Source of the DNA: Rhodocyclales bacterium
GTDB taxonomy: Bacteria > Pseudomonadota > Gammaproteobacteria > Burkholderiales > Rhodocyclaceae
Length of the DNA: 54,665 nt
NCBI GenBank assembly: GCA_016235765.1
Contig: JACRIZ010000003.1
Location: 1 to 54,665, forward strand
Direction: 5' to 3'
Below the pieces are notes generated by a model that had not been told where the DNA came from, made no database searches, and was given only the letters and a program-made list of their open reading frames with translations. Both the position numbers and the translations under genes were made by a program. The first letter of the stretch is position 1; the number at the start of each line of letters is the position of its first letter. Below are positions 9,783 through 18,653 of this stretch, in pieces.

Positions 9783-10805
9783 ATGAAACGCATCCTCCTC
9801 GTCCTGCTGGCGCTGTTCGCCGCCGCCTGCGGCCGTCCCGCCCTCCATTCGCAGGAGTCCTACGTCTTCGGCACCCGCGTCGAGGTGCTGGTCTGGGGCG
9901 AGCCGGAGGACAAGGCAAGGGCGGCCACCGCCGAGGTGCTGCGCGAATTCGACCGCTACCACCGTACCTACCATGCCTGGCAGCCGTCCGAGATGACGGC
10001 CCTGAACGACGCACTCGCCGCCGGTCGGCCGCACGAAGTCACGCCCGAATTCGCCGGCTATGTTCGGGAGGCACAGGATGTAGCCGCGAAGGGTGAGTAT
10101 CTATTCGATCCCGGCATCGGCCGGTTGATCCAGCTCTGGGGCTTCCACGACGACGCCTTCAAGGCGCAACTGCCCGACCAGGCCAGATTGGCCGAACTGA
10201 TTCGCGCCAAGCCCTCGATCGGCCAGATCAAGGTTGACGGAACAATAGTCAGCCGCGGGAGTACGCCTGATGGCGCCGTGGCGCTCGATTTCGGCGGCTA
10301 CTTGAAGGGCGTGGCACTCGACCGCGCGGTCGCGATCTTCAAGGAACGCGGCATCGCCAATGCGCTGATCAACATCGGCGGCAACGTGATGGCACTGGGC
10401 AGCAAGGGCGGCACGCCCTGGCGCGTCGGCATCCAGCACCCGCGTGCGGCGACGCCTCTGGCGACCCTGGAACTGCGCGACGGCGAGGCCATCGGCACCT
10501 CGGGCGACTACCAACGGTACTTCGAACTCGATGGCAAGCGCTACTGCCACCTGATCGACCCGCGCACCGGCTGGCCGAGCACCGGCACCCAGGCCGTTTC
10601 GGTGCTGATCCCGCCCGGATTCGGCGCAGGCCGCGCCGGCATGTGGTCGGACGTCGCCAGCAAGCCCCTGTTCATTGCCGGCACGGACTGGCGGCGGCTG
10701 GCCGACAGGCTGGGCGTGACCCAGGTGCTGCGCGTCGACGCCCAGGGCGGGATCGAACTTACCGATGCCATGCGGGCGCGCGTCAAGCTAGAATCGAAGC
10801 CATGA
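9783..10805 (+). CDS. apbE: FAD:protein FMN transferase ApbE
   Basis: A protein of 340 residues exported by an N-terminal signal with a possible lipobox (LFAAACG). ApbE attaches FMN covalently to Thr/Ser of target flavoproteins such as Nqr and Rnf subunits, in the periplasm. Family motifs include ESYVFGTRVEV, FDPGIGRLIQLWGF, LDFGGYLKGVALDRA, NALINIGGNVMALG, the sequence GTSGDYQRYFE and HLIDPRTGWPS (Mg/FAD site). The ATG at 10802 of the next gene overlaps its stop (ATGA), coupling it to the PTS genes. A copy of the dispersed motif encodes IVSRGSTPD at 10242-10267. No Nqr or Rnf substrate gene is in the window. Confidence 0.93.
   Translation: MKRILLVLLALFAAACGRPALHSQESYVFGTRVEVLVWGEPEDKARAATAEVLREFDRYHRTYHAWQPSEMTALNDALAAGRPHEVTPEFAGYVREAQDVAAKGEYLFDPGIGRLIQLWGFHDDAFKAQLPDQARLAELIRAKPSIGQIKVDGTIVSRGSTPDGAVALDFGGYLKGVALDRAVAIFKERGIANALINIGGNVMALGSKGGTPWRVGIQHPRAATPLATLELRDGEAIGTSGDYQRYFELDGKRYCHLIDPRTGWPSTGTQAVSVLIPPGFGAGRAGMWSDVASKPLFIAGTDWRRLADRLGVTQVLRVDAQGGIELTDAMRARVKLESKP
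10242..10267 (+). repeat. Dispersed bipartite motif, copy 2 (in apbE, sense)
   Basis: Reads ACAATA, GTCAGCCG, seven bases (CGGGAGT), ACGCC. All 13 core bases match; the A-rich leader is weak. Confidence 0.82.
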
Positions 10806-11182
10806 TCGGCCTCTTCCTCATCACCCACGGCAGTTACGGCGAATCGCTGATCCAGTGCGCCTGCCACGTACTCAACAAGCGCCCGGAGCAGATCGCCCAG
10901 CTCGGCATTTCGGGGCAGGACGACCCGCTCGACGCGTTGCCGCTGGCGGAGAAGATGCTGGCGCTGGTGGACGACGGCGAGGGCGTGCTGATCATGACCG
11001 ACATCTTCGGCGCGACACCCGCCAACGTGGCCATGAAGCTGCTCAAGCGCGGCAAGATCGAGGGCGTCGCCGGCGTCAATCTGCCCATGCTGCTGCGCGC
11101 GCTCACCTATCGCGACCGGGGCATGGAAACCCTGGTCACCAAGGCCATCGCGGGCGGCCGCGACGGCGTCATCGGAATGTAG
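10802..11182 (+). CDS. PTS EIIA component, mannose family
   Basis: A 126-residue EIIA-Man domain protein. The phosphoacceptor is His9 in MIGLFLITHGSYGESL, and the family core EGVLIMTDIFGATPANVA is intact. In betaproteobacteria this protein belongs to an incomplete PTS with HPr and EI but no sugar permease, so it is thought to act as a phosphorylation-dependent regulator rather than in sugar uptake. The start overlaps the apbE stop by four bases and HPr follows after 7 bp. No EIIB or EIIC is found in the window. Confidence 0.92.
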   Translation: MIGLFLITHGSYGESLIQCACHVLNKRPEQIAQLGISGQDDPLDALPLAEKMLALVDDGEGVLIMTDIFGATPANVAMKLLKRGKIEGVAGVNLPMLLRALTYRDRGMETLVTKAIAGGRDGVIGM

Positions 11183-11189
11183 GACGGAA

Positions 11190-11459
11190 ATGCCGAAAGC
11201 GGAAGTCGAAATCGTGAACAAGCTCGGCCTGCACGCACGCGCATCGGCCAAACTGACCCAAATGGCCGGCAGCTTCCCCTGCGAGGTCTGGATGGAGCGC
11301 AACAACCGCCGCATCAACGCCAAGAGCATCATGGGCGTGATGATGCTGGCCGCCGGCAAGGGCGCCAAGGTGGTGGTCGATTGCGAAGGCGAGAACGCCG
11401 ACGCGGCGCTGGCCGCGCTCACGTCCCTGATCGCCGACAAGTTTGGAGAACCCGAGTGA
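11190..11459 (+). CDS. ptsH: Phosphocarrier protein HPr
   Basis: HPr of 89 residues. The catalytic His15 lies in KLGLHARASAKL and the regulatory Ser46 in NAKSIMGVMMLAA, so both the EI-dependent and the HPr-kinase-dependent sites are present. HPr passes phosphate from EI to EIIA. It overlaps the EI gene by four bases (GTGA), showing tight translational coupling within the EIIA-HPr-EI cluster. No HPr kinase gene is in this window. Confidence 0.95.
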   Translation: MPKAEVEIVNKLGLHARASAKLTQMAGSFPCEVWMERNNRRINAKSIMGVMMLAAGKGAKVVVDCEGENADAALAALTSLIADKFGEPE

Positions 11460-13189
11460 GCTTCACCCTGCACGGCCTCGCCGTCTCCTCCGGCATCGCC
11501 ATCGGCCGTGCGCATCTCGTCTCGCATGCCACGCTCGAGGTCGCGCACTACAAGGTCCGCGAGAAGTCGGTATCGGCGGAGATCGAGCGTTTCGAAGCCG
11601 CGGTCGCCACCGTCCGCACCGAGCTCGAAGCCCTGCACGGCGAGGCATCCCAACCCGGTTCGCCCTCCGAGCTGGCCGCCTTCGTCGACATCCACGCGAT
11701 GCTGCTCGACGATCCGCTGCTCTCCGAACTGCCCAAGGAACTGATCCGCGAGCGCCGCTGCAACGCCGAGTGGGCGCTGGTGCAGCAGATGGAATTGCTG
11801 GTCGAGCAGTTCGACGAGATCGAGGACAGCTACCTGCGCGAGCGCAAGCACGACGTGGTCCAGGTGGTCGAGCGCGTGCTCAAGGCACTGATGGGCAAGG
11901 CGCGCAAGGTCGCCAAGCGCGGCAAGGACGAAGACCTGATCATCGTCGCCCACGACCTGTCGCCCGCCGACACCATCCAGTTCAAGAACCTGAAGATCGG
12001 CGGCTTCGTCACCGACCTCGGCGGCGCCACCTCGCACACCGCCATCGTCGCGCGCAGCCTGGCCATCCCGGCGGTGGTCGGCCTGCACCACGCCCGGCCG
12101 CTGGTGCGCGAGGACGATCTGGTCATCATCGATGGCGCGCGCGGCGTGCTGATCGTCGAGCCGGATCCCCGGGTACTGGAGGAGTACCGGCTCAGGAAGA
12201 GCGAGCTCGAGCTCGAGCGCTCCAAGCTCAAGCGCCTGAAGACGGCGCGCTCCGCGACCCTCGACGGCGAGGACGTGGCGCTCTACGCCAACATCGAGCT
12301 GCCGCAGGACATCGAGCAGGTGAAAGACGTCGGCGCCGACGGCATCGGCTTGTTCCGCACCGAATTCCTGTTCATGAACCGCCCCGACCTGCCCGACGAA
12401 AACGAGCAGTACGAAGCCTACAAGTCGGTCGCCAAGGCCATGGCCGGGCGACCCGTGACGATTCGCACGCTCGACATCGGCGGCGACAAGAACGCCGGCG
12501 CGCTGTCCGGCAGCGAACGGCAGGCGCCGAACCCGGCGCTCGGCTTGCGCGCCATCCGCTATTGCCTGGCCGAACCGCAGATCTTCCTCACCCAGTTGCG
12601 CGCCATCCTGCGCGCCTCGCACTACGGCAAGATCCGGCTGCTGATTCCGATGCTCGCCCACGCTTCCGAAATCGAACAGACGCTGGCGATGATCGAGCAG
12701 GCCAAGGCGCAACTGCGCGAGACACGCCACAAGTTCGACGAGAACATCAAGATCGGCGGCATGATCGAGATCCCCGCCGCCGCGCTGGCGCTCGGCCCCT
12801 TCGTCAAGCGCCTGCAGTTCCTGTCGCTGGGCACCAACGACCTGATCCAGTACACCCTGGCCATCGACCGCACCGACGAGGCGGTGGCACACCTCTACGA
12901 CCCGCTGCATCCGGCCATCCTGCGCCTGATCTCGCAGACCATCGCCGCCGGCGCGCGCATGGACGTGCCCGTCGCCGTGTGCGGCGAAATGGCCGGCGAT
13001 CCGAACCTGACCCGGCTGCTGATCGGCATGGGTCTGCGCCAATTCTCCATGCACCCCTCCCTGATTCTCGAGGTCAAACAGCAGGTGGTGATGTCGGACG
13101 CCGAGCAACTGACCATGAAGGTCGGCCGCCTGCTGCGGCTCGACGATCCCGAGAAGCTGCGCGAACAAGTCGAGCGGCTGAACATCTAA
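11456..13189 (+). CDS. ptsI: Phosphoenolpyruvate-protein phosphotransferase (PTS enzyme I)
   Basis: Enzyme I of 577 residues, which takes phosphate from phosphoenolpyruvate and passes it to HPr. The N-terminal domain contains the active-site sequence GGATSHTAIVARSLAIPA with the phosphorylated His. The C-terminal TIM barrel carries GIGLFRTEFLFM, RTLDIGGDKN, the PEP-binding FLSLGTNDLIQYTLAIDR and VAVCGEMAGDP. There is no GAF domain, so it is not the nitrogen-type PtsP. The start is a GTG overlapping the HPr stop; the longer in-frame extension lies inside ptsH and is not used. aspA follows after 6 bp. Confidence 0.95.
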   Translation: MSFTLHGLAVSSGIAIGRAHLVSHATLEVAHYKVREKSVSAEIERFEAAVATVRTELEALHGEASQPGSPSELAAFVDIHAMLLDDPLLSELPKELIRERRCNAEWALVQQMELLVEQFDEIEDSYLRERKHDVVQVVERVLKALMGKARKVAKRGKDEDLIIVAHDLSPADTIQFKNLKIGGFVTDLGGATSHTAIVARSLAIPAVVGLHHARPLVREDDLVIIDGARGVLIVEPDPRVLEEYRLRKSELELERSKLKRLKTARSATLDGEDVALYANIELPQDIEQVKDVGADGIGLFRTEFLFMNRPDLPDENEQYEAYKSVAKAMAGRPVTIRTLDIGGDKNAGALSGSERQAPNPALGLRAIRYCLAEPQIFLTQLRAILRASHYGKIRLLIPMLAHASEIEQTLAMIEQAKAQLRETRHKFDENIKIGGMIEIPAAALALGPFVKRLQFLSLGTNDLIQYTLAIDRTDEAVAHLYDPLHPAILRLISQTIAAGARMDVPVAVCGEMAGDPNLTRLLIGMGLRQFSMHPSLILEVKQQVVMSDAEQLTMKVGRLLRLDDPEKLREQVERLNI

Positions 13190-13195
13190 CTCGCC

Positions 13196-14587
<1,392 letters not shown>

Positions 14588-14602
14588 CTAAGTCCCCAAA
14601 AG

Positions 14603-15829
14603 TCAGAGCGCCGCCGCGGGAATCGAGACGATCCGCTCGGCCAGCAAGCGTGGCCTGTCGTCGTTGTTGATGATGAGTCCCAGCGGACAGTCGTGCTCGG
14701 CGACGAATTCGGCCAGCGCGCGCAGTGAACGCGGTTCCGTGCGTGCGCCAAGCTTGACCTCCACCGGCAGCGTACCAACTTCTCCGGTCAGTACCAGATC
14801 GACTTCGGCGCCGCCGCGCGTCCGGAAGTGGTACGGTGCAACCTGAATGCCGGCCGCTGCAAAGCCCCGCAGCAACAGTTCTCCGGCGTAAGCCTCCCAG
14901 GAGCGTCCGGCCAGCGGATGGGTAGCCAGCGCGTCGGCATCGGGAATCTGCAGCAGCCGATGGACAAGGCCACTGTCGCGCAGCCAGCCTTTGGGGTGCC
15001 GCACCAGTTGTTTATGCGGCGAGCGATCCCAGGCCGGCAGGTGGCGCCAGATGTAGGTACCGTGGGCAATGGCCAGCCAGTCGCGCACCGTGGGTTCGGA
15101 AACGCCGAGCGAGCGCGCGATTTCGGCGTTATTGAGGATCGTGCCGGAGAGATTGCAAAGCAATTGGATCAATTGCCGATAACGGTCTCGGTTCAGGGTG
15201 GGGAACAGCGCGCCGATGTCGCGCATCAGATAGGTATCGAGATAATGACGGTGCCAGAGTCGGCGGAATTCCGCGTCGTCGCTGCTCCAGGGCTCCGGGT
15301 AGCCGCCCTGGAACCAGTGTTCCAGTACCTGGCGCAAATCGAGGCGCGGCGTACCGGAGGCAACAATGTCTTGCGGCGAGGCCCTGTTCGCAAGCAATGC
15401 GTAGAGCGGCGACGCAGGCAATCGGTAGGCCTCGGCCAATGAAAGCGGGGCCAGCTCGGCCAGCCCGATGCGACCGGCCAGGGTTTCCGCAATGTTCCTC
15501 GCCAGTTCCGGCGAACTGGAACCGGAGAGGACGAAGCGGCCCTTGAGGCTCCGCTGCTTGTCGATCGCGACGCGCAAGGCCGGGAACAGGGGCGGCGCCA
15601 GTTGCGCTTCGTCGATGATCACGCCCTGCGGATGCAGGCGCAGGAACAGATCGGAGTCGGCCAGCACCTGCGCGCGGTCGCCGACGCTCTCCATGTCGAA
15701 CCGCTGCCAGTCGCCGGGCAGGTTGCCAAGCAGCGTGGTCTTGCCCGATTGGCGCACGCCGCTTACCGCCACACACGGAAAGTGGCGCAGCAGAACGGCG
15801 ATATGGTCCTGAAGGTGCCTTGGCAGCAT
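14603..15829 (-). CDS. AAA ATPase with DUF4143 domain
   Basis: A 408-residue P-loop ATPase of the AAA_14/DUF4143 family. Walker A is GVRQSGKTTLL near residue 24 and Walker B GVIIDEAQL near residue 69; a sensor-like FVLSGSSSPEL follows. The C-terminal DUF4143 part ends with a PD-(D/E)XK-like arrangement, EVDLVL then LPVEVKLG. The family is widespread in accessory regions and its role is unknown. A near-perfect 33-bp palindrome and a promoter lie directly against the ATG, predicting a leaderless mRNA. It forms an islet with brnTA between aspA and metX and is probably acquired. Confidence 0.85.
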   Translation of the reverse strand: MLPRHLQDHIAVLLRHFPCVAVSGVRQSGKTTLLGNLPGDWQRFDMESVGDRAQVLADSDLFLRLHPQGVIIDEAQLAPPLFPALRVAIDKQRSLKGRFVLSGSSSPELARNIAETLAGRIGLAELAPLSLAEAYRLPASPLYALLANRASPQDIVASGTPRLDLRQVLEHWFQGGYPEPWSSDDAEFRRLWHRHYLDTYLMRDIGALFPTLNRDRYRQLIQLLCNLSGTILNNAEIARSLGVSEPTVRDWLAIAHGTYIWRHLPAWDRSPHKQLVRHPKGWLRDSGLVHRLLQIPDADALATHPLAGRSWEAYAGELLLRGFAAAGIQVAPYHFRTRGGAEVDLVLTGEVGTLPVEVKLGARTEPRSLRALAEFVAEHDCPLGLIINNDDRPRLLAERIVSIPAAAL

Positions 15830-15831
15830 GC

Positions 15832-15864
15832 TGTAAATGCTAAAGTCTTACTTTAGAATTTACA
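15832..15864. promoter_or_regulatory. 33-bp near-perfect palindrome at the ATPase start (operator candidate)
   Basis: Two 15-base arms (15832-15846 and 15850-15864) are complementary at 14 of 15 positions around a three-base spacer. The inner part CTAAAGT / ACTTTAG is perfect. It ends two bases before the ATG of the DUF4143 ATPase and covers the -10 box, the spacer and most of the -35 box of its predicted promoter. Confidence 0.75.
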
Positions 15865-15865
15865 A
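15837..15865 (-). promoter_or_regulatory. Predicted sigma-70 promoter of the DUF4143 ATPase
   Basis: On the minus strand TTGTAA (15860-15865) and TAGCAT (15837-15842) are separated by exactly 17 bp. Transcription would begin at or within a base or two of the ATG at 15829, implying a leaderless message. Each hexamer matches consensus at four of six positions. Confidence 0.5.
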
Positions 15866-15930
15866 GTAGAAGTTCGCAGGGCCTGACCTGCCGCTTTCGG
15901 CCCGGCCACGCGTGTGACTGAGCCAATGGC

Positions 15931-16206
15931 TTACGCCGGAGAATGATTCTTGAGCCACTCGCGCAAGGCCAAGTCCACGCGGGTTTGCCAGCCCTCGCCG
16001 CTTTCGCGGAATTGTTCAACCACTTCTCGTGACAACCGAATGGTAATGCGCTCTTTGGTCGGTGCCTTCTGGGGGCCACGCACGCCCAGCTTCTTTCTAA
16101 GGGACAGCGGCAACACTTCAGCGGCCGGCTTGAATTTCGCCATATCTTCTTTGGTCAGTTCGCGGACCTCGCCGTCAGTGTCAATCAATGGTTTGCGGCT
16201 TGCCAT
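15931..16206 (-). CDS. brnA: BrnA family antitoxin
   Basis: A 91-residue protein of the BrnA (COG3514) type. The C-terminal half, KERITIRLSREVVEQFRESG then GWQTRVDLALREWLKNH, is the ribbon-helix-helix-like DNA-binding part found in this family. The N-terminal half is charged and should wrap the toxin. BrnA neutralises BrnT and represses their shared promoter. Its start overlaps the brnT end by 26 bp, as usual for toxin-first BrnTA pairs. The ATPase gene begins about 100 bp downstream on the same strand with its own promoter. Confidence 0.88.
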   Translation of the reverse strand: MASRKPLIDTDGEVRELTKEDMAKFKPAAEVLPLSLRKKLGVRGPQKAPTKERITIRLSREVVEQFRESGEGWQTRVDLALREWLKNHSPA

Positions 16207-16459
16207 GTCTATTTGCCTCTCTCGTATTCGCTTTACGGAAACTGATTACCCGAATGCCCGTTTCGGTCTCGGTAAAGCACAGCACATGCAGCCGGCGATC
16301 CAGGTAGCACAGCGCGATGTAGCGATTTTCGCCATATGCCTTTCGGGTGTCAGAAAACACCAGCGCAGTATTGAAGTCGACTTCTGCCGCTCGCTCAAAC
16401 GAAAGCTGTCGCTCTCTGATATTTCTTTCGTTCTTGATCGGATCAAAGTCGACCTTCAT
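16181..16459 (-). CDS. brnT: BrnT family toxin (RelE-fold ribonuclease)
   Basis: A 92-residue BrnT toxin. Family features are FDPIKNERNIRERQLSFERA at the N-terminus, FSDTRKAYGENRYIALCYLD in the centre and ETETGIRVISFRKANTREAN at the end, including the basic residues of the catalytic core. BrnT proteins are RNases of the RelE fold that cut mRNA and stop growth when free. It looks full length. It is transcribed first, with brnA overlapping downstream, from a promoter carrying two operator-like elements. Confidence 0.88.
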   Translation of the reverse strand: MKVDFDPIKNERNIRERQLSFERAAEVDFNTALVFSDTRKAYGENRYIALCYLDRRLHVLCFTETETGIRVISFRKANTREANRHGKPQTID

Positions 16460-16467
16460 ACGCTATG

Positions 16468-16496
16468 AGTGTATGTACAAATAGATGGCGCGTCAA
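16468..16496 (-). promoter_or_regulatory. brnTA promoter
   Basis: On the minus strand TTGACG (16491-16496) and TACACT (16468-16473) are 17 bp apart, a good sigma-70 match. The -10 box ends nine bases before the brnT ATG, so the leader is very short. Confidence 0.62.
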
Positions 16497-16513
16497 TGTT
16501 TATTGTATGCACA
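16470..16513. promoter_or_regulatory. Paired operator-like elements before brnT
   Basis: TGTATGTACA (16470-16479) and TGTATGCACA (16504-16513) differ by one base and are 34 bp apart. Each is an inverted TGTA/TACA type element. The first overlaps the -10 box, the second lies upstream of the -35 box, fitting BrnA autorepression. Confidence 0.5.
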
Positions 16514-16558
16514 ACTAAGTGGGGTAAGGGGCCAAGCTAGCAGGCTCGCACCACCCCC

Positions 16559-16584
16559 GGAAAAGTCTGCCGCGGCGTTACGCC
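16559..16584 (+). repeat. Dispersed bipartite motif, copy 3 (intergenic)
   Basis: Reads GGAAAA, GTCTGCCG, seven bases (CGGCGTT), ACGCC. One mismatch in the 13-base core. Confidence 0.78.
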
Positions 16585-16854
16585 ACCGAAAATCGGACCT
16601 GGTCCCTTTGGGCCGCCCCTCATGCCAATATGTCCCTCACGCGGCACTCAGAACGGAGTGAAGTGCTCTCGCACCGGATGGCGAGAAGTTCTTCCATCAT
16701 ATAGGCTGCGAAATGAGCAAGGTTTATCTTGGTTCAGTGCGTTAGCCGGCTTTGGTGGCGCCTATCGCTGCACCGAAGGTATCCGGCCATGGACGACGAT
16801 TTGTGGGTGTCATGGCTGCCAATGATGCCACCGTCCTGCCCTGTGCAGCAACCT

Positions 16855-16880
16855 ACGAAAGCCAGCCGTCGTGGCACGCC
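16855..16880 (+). repeat. Dispersed bipartite motif, copy 4 (metX leader)
   Basis: Reads ACGAAA, GCCAGCCG, seven bases (TCGTGGC), ACGCC. One mismatch in the core. It lies 53 bp before the metX start codon, 296 bp from copy 3 and in the same orientation. Confidence 0.76.
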
Positions 16881-16932
16881 TCCCGGAAAGCGGACAGTCC
16901 GGGCGCGACGGACTAGCCCTTATAATCGCCGC

Positions 16933-18042
16933 ATGGCAACGGATAAGGGCATCGGGGTCGTCGAGGCACAGCGCGCGCGGTTCGACGCGCCGTTTGCGCT
17001 CGCTTCGGGCGGCTCGCTGCCCGGCTTCGAGCTGGTTTATGAAACCTACGGCAAGCTCAACGCGGCGAAGGACAATGCGATCCTGGTCTGCCATGCGCTG
17101 TCCGGCCATCACCATGTCGCCGGCTACTACGCCGACAAGCCGAACAACGTCGGGTGGTGGGACAACATGATCGGGCCGGGGCGGCCGATCGACACCAATC
17201 AGTTCTTCGTCGTCGGCGTGAACAACCTGGGCGGCTGCCACGGCTCGACCGGGCCGGCGTCGATCAACCCGGCGACCGGCAAGGCCTGGGGCGCGGACTT
17301 TCCGGTAGTGACGGTGACCGACTGGGTCAATGCGCAGGCGCTGCTCGCCGATCGGCTCGATATCGCCCAGTGGGCCGCGACGGTGGGCGGAAGTCTGGGC
17401 GGCATGCAGGCCATGCAATGGACCATGCAGTACCCCGAGCGCGTGCGCCACGCACTGGTCATCGCCGCGGCGCCCAACCTGACGGCGGAGAACATCGCCT
17501 TCAACGAAGTGGCGCGGCAGGCGATCCTGACCGACCCGGAGTACAAGGCCGGCCGGCGGCCGGTGACCGGATTGCGGCTGGCGCGCATGCTCGGCCACAT
17601 CACCTACCTGTCGGACGACCAGATGGCCGAGAAATTCGGCCGCAAGCGCCGCCCCGGTTCGGGCAGCTACGGCTTCGGCGTCGAGTTCGAGATCGAGTCC
17701 TACCTCAACTACCAGGGCGACAAGTTCGCCGAGTGGTTCGACGCCGACACCTATTTGCGCATGACCAAGGCGCTGGACTACTTCGACCCGGCCGCCGAGA
17801 CGGGCGGCAACCTGCAGAAAGCGCTGGCGCGGGCGCAGGCGAAGTTCCTGGTCGTCTCCTTCTCCACCGACTGGCGCTTCTCGCCCGAACGTTCGCGCGA
17901 AATCGTCGATGCACTGGTGCATAACGGCCAGGACGTCGCCTACGCCGAGATCAAGAGCGTGCACGGCCACGATTCCTTCCTGATGCAGGACGCGCACTAC
18001 CACGCGATCATGCGGGCCTATCTGGACGGGGTGCGGAAATGA
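16933..18042 (+). CDS. metX: Homoserine O-acyltransferase MetX
   Basis: A 369-residue alpha/beta-hydrolase-fold enzyme that acylates homoserine (acetyl or succinyl donor; the sequence alone does not settle which) in methionine synthesis. The catalytic Ser is in [13 protein letters not shown], the Asp in FSTDWRFSP and the His in [22 protein letters not shown] and [13 protein letters not shown] are typical N-terminal motifs. Its stop overlaps metW by four bases. A perfect TATAAT box lies six bases before the ATG, so the message may be leaderless; no good -35 box was seen. Confidence 0.93.
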   Translation: MATDKGIGVVEAQRARFDAPFALASGGSLPGFELVYETYGKLNAAKDNAILVCHALSGHHHVAGYYADKPNNVGWWDNMIGPGRPIDTNQFFVVGVNNLGGCHGSTGPASINPATGKAWGADFPVVTVTDWVNAQALLADRLDIAQWAATVGGSLGGMQAMQWTMQYPERVRHALVIAAAPNLTAENIAFNEVARQAILTDPEYKAGRRPVTGLRLARMLGHITYLSDDQMAEKFGRKRRPGSGSYGFGVEFEIESYLNYQGDKFAEWFDADTYLRMTKALDYFDPAAETGGNLQKALARAQAKFLVVSFSTDWRFSPERSREIVDALVHNGQDVAYAEIKSVHGHDSFLMQDAHYHAIMRAYLDGVRK

Positions 18043-18653
18043 CGGAAACCGAACTGGCCCGCGTGGCGCTCGGCCGCCCCGACTTCAACGTCATCGCCGG
18101 CTGGGTGCAGCCGGGCGAGCGGGTGCTCGACCTCGGCTGCGGCGACGGTTCGCTGCTGCGCGGCCTGATCGAGACGCGCGGCGTGCTCGGCTGGGGCGTC
18201 GAGCTGGACGATGTCAAGGTGCTGGCCGCCATCCGCAACGGCGTCAATGTGATTCAGGGCGACCTGGAAGGCGGCCTGCGCGATTTCGAGGACGGCGCCT
18301 TCCATCACGTCATCCTGTCGCTGACGCTGCAGGCCATGCGCCACACCGAGGGCATCATCAACGAGATGCTGCGGGTCGGCCGCGAAGCGGTGGTGAGCTT
18401 CCCGAACTTCGGCTACTGGCGGCACCGCCAGGCCATCCTTAATGGCCACATGCCGGTCTCCGAGAGCCTGCCGCACCAGTGGTACAACACGCCTAACGTG
18501 CGCTTCTTCACCATCGCCGACTTCGACGACTTCTGCGCCGCGCGCGGCATCCTGGTACGGGAACGCAAGGTGTTCGACAACGGCCGCGAGATTACCGAGG
18601 AACACAACTTCCTCGGCAGCATCGGCGTCTACCGGCTCGGCCGGGCCAGGTAG
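18039..18653 (+). CDS. metW: MetW, methyltransferase-like partner of MetX
   Basis: A 204-residue MetW protein with a class I methyltransferase fold. The SAM-binding motif is [15 protein letters not shown], followed by the family sequences [17 protein letters not shown] and [20 protein letters not shown]. MetW is encoded beside MetX in many proteobacteria and is reported to support MetX activity; a methyl acceptor is not established. It starts inside the metX stop codon (ATGA). Its last 25 bp overlap the end of the convergent NDUFA9-like gene. Confidence 0.92.
   Translation: MTETELARVALGRPDFNVIAGWVQPGERVLDLGCGDGSLLRGLIETRGVLGWGVELDDVKVLAAIRNGVNVIQGDLEGGLRDFEDGAFHHVILSLTLQAMRHTEGIINEMLRVGREAVVSFPNFGYWRHRQAILNGHMPVSESLPHQWYNTPNVRFFTIADFDDFCAARGILVRERKVFDNGREITEEHNFLGSIGVYRLGRAR

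Larger units (their letters stand above)
16514..16932. other. Long gene-poor stretch between brnT and metX
   Basis: No convincing gene lies here; the short open frames lack ribosome-binding sites and any recognisable protein character. The stretch holds two copies of the dispersed motif (16559-16584 and 16855-16880), and a TATAAT box ends six bases before the metX ATG. It may be the edge of the accessory islet. Confidence 0.6.

Noticed and set aside
14594-14615. Possible further copy of the dispersed motif between aspA and the ATPase gene
   Set aside because: Only the 5' part AAAAGTCAG matches; the second half (ACGCC at fixed spacing) is absent.
16622-16825. 67-codon frame in the metX upstream region
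   Set aside because: It has no ribosome-binding site and no recognisable protein character, and lies in a region that otherwise looks non-coding.
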